Positions 63,201-64,000 of a DNA stretch of 64,000 nucleotides are shown in pieces. The notes beneath the pieces were generated by a model. It saw only the letters and a program-made list of their open reading frames with translations, was not told where the DNA came from and made no database searches. Numbering within the stretch: the stretch's first letter is position 1; each line of letters opens with the position of its first letter. The translations under genes were made by a program, and so were the position numbers. The DNA is taken from contig CM049307.1 of NCBI GenBank assembly GCA_026874595.1, forward strand, positions 34,450,862-34,514,861, read 5' to 3'. The DNA comes from Sipunculus nudus (lineage: Eukaryota; Annelida; Sipuncula; Golfingiida; Sipunculidae).

Positions 63201-64000
63201 CAAGTTTGGTATCAACGGAAAGTACTTTTCACTGGTAGTCACATGGTATAAAAATTAGAGTGGCACAAGTGAGCGTTTTAGAGCAGTCAGATACGACTAT
63301 TATTCATTTTTTTAAAATTTCTCTTGGATTTAAAAGTGTTTTATATTTTTAAAATACGCTAAACAACCCATCAAGTTTGGTATCAACGGAAAGTACTTTT
63401 CACTTGTAGTCCCATGGTATATAAATTAGAGTGGCACAAGTGAGCGTTTTAGAGCAGGCGGATACGACTAATATTCAATTTTTTTCAATTTCGCGTTGAT
63501 TTTAAAGTGTTATAAATATTTAAATACGCTTAACAACTCATCAAGTTTGGTACCAACGGAAAGTACTTTTCACTGGTAGTCACATGGTATAAAAATTAGA
63601 GTGGCACAAGTGAGCGTTTTAGAGCAGTCAGATACGACTTTTATTCATTTTTTTAATTTCTCTTGGATTTTTAAGTGTTATATATTTTAAAATACGCTAA
63701 ACAACCCATCAAGTTTGGTATCCACGGAAAGTACTTTTCACTGGTAGTCCCATGGTATAAAAAATAGAGTGGCACAAGAGAGCGTTTTAGAGCAGCCTGA
63801 TACGACTATTATTCATTTTTTTTAATTTCCTGTGGATTTTATAGTGTTATATATATTTAAATACGCTTAACAACTCATCAAGTTTGGTACCAACGGAAAG
63901 TACTTTTCACTGGTAGTCACATGGTATAAAAATTAGAGTGGCACAAGTGAGCGTTTTAGAGCAGTCAGATACGACTATTATTCATTTTTTTTAATTTCTC
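60211..64000. repeat. Satellite subfamily 2 (degenerate inverted repeat, 16-monomer higher-order unit)
   Basis: From about 60.2 kb monomers change to CCCGTGGATTTTAAAG or CTCTTGGATTT, CGCTTAACAACTC, GGTACCAACGG and GGTATAAAAATTAGAG. Both arms of the inverted repeat seen in subfamily 1 are damaged. Variants repeat at +2716 bases, about 16 monomers: AAATGCGCTTAACAGCTC near 60470 and 63187, and the TATCCACGG/GATCCACGG type at about 61003 and 63719. A +848 (5 monomer) repeat is also present. About 61.97-62.16 kb is a patch of subfamily 1 sequence inside subfamily 2. Confidence 0.75.

Larger units (their letters stand above)
55299..64000. repeat. Satellite DNA array, monomer about 170 bp, about 51 copies, running off the window
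   Basis: Copies of one unit are head to tail. The anchor ACGCTAAACAACCC recurs at 55361, 55532, 55703, 55872, 56046, 56215 and so on, with periods of 169-174; 50 periods between 55361 and 63863 average 170.0. Other shared blocks are ATCAAGTTTGGTAT, AACGGAAAG, TAGAGTGGCACAAG, GAGCGTTTTAGAGCA and ATACGACTATTATTCA followed by a T-run. The first, partial monomer begins near 55299. There is no open frame shared across copies. A monomer near 170 bp suits nucleosome phasing and a centromeric or heterochromatic location, but that is inference. Confidence 0.97.

Noticed and set aside
55299-64000. Possible CENP-B box in the satellite (GTATCAACGGAAAG region)
   Set aside because: It lacks the TTCG and CGGGA core bases in the right spacing on either strand.

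Overview
The window looks like AT-rich nuclear DNA from an animal. Coding density is very low, genes have spliced exons, and most of the length is repeats. A molluscan or other lophotrochozoan origin is the best guess, an inference from repeat style (tandem-repeat-bearing non-autonomous elements ending in hairpins, many TA microsatellites and poly-G/C tracts) and from the divergence of the two recognisable proteins. No bacterial, organellar or viral genes were seen, and no CRISPR arrays.

Two genes can be supported, both on the minus strand. (1) The first coding exon of a Slo1/BK calcium-activated potassium channel lies at 41168-41500, in a GC-rich island. It ends in a strong GTAGGT donor, and I found no second exon, so about 41 kb to its left is probably intron 1. 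(2) A complete two-exon zinc-finger gene spans 47048-54073. Exon 1 encodes a SNAG repressor motif (MPRCFI) and ends in GTGAGT. After an intron of about 5.6 kb, exon 2 carries four C2H2/C2HC fingers with clear Snail/Scratch signatures. The exons join in frame and give 489 residues.

Layout. 1-270 is the 3' end of a hairpin-ended element (family A). 271-41167 is the presumed slo intron: a 35-bp minisatellite (5476-7456), a tRNA-derived SINE (about 13.1 kb), a family B element (14865-16024), a 40-bp minisatellite (19.1-19.6 kb), a large A/B repeat block (25.2-29.4 kb), a 56-bp repeat (33 kb) and a 46-bp minisatellite interrupted by an insertion (39.2-40.2 kb). 41-42 kb is the slo 5' end. 42.7-46.9 kb holds a palindromic GC-rich element with a second element inserted in it, TA repeats and a TTAA-flanked MITE candidate. 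47.0-54.1 kb is the SNAG/Snail-like gene, with an A copy and a foldback hairpin in its intron. 54.1-55.3 kb holds its putative promoter and an unidentified reading frame. 55.3 kb to the end is a satellite of about 170-bp monomers (about 51 copies) with higher-order structure, running off the window.

The most notable observations are the SNAG plus Snail-finger protein that needs the distant exon, two repeat families sharing a palindromic core and a terminal triloop hairpin, an insertion whose empty site is preserved nearby, the intronic hairpin, and the satellite's two subfamilies, one keeping and one losing an inverted repeat.
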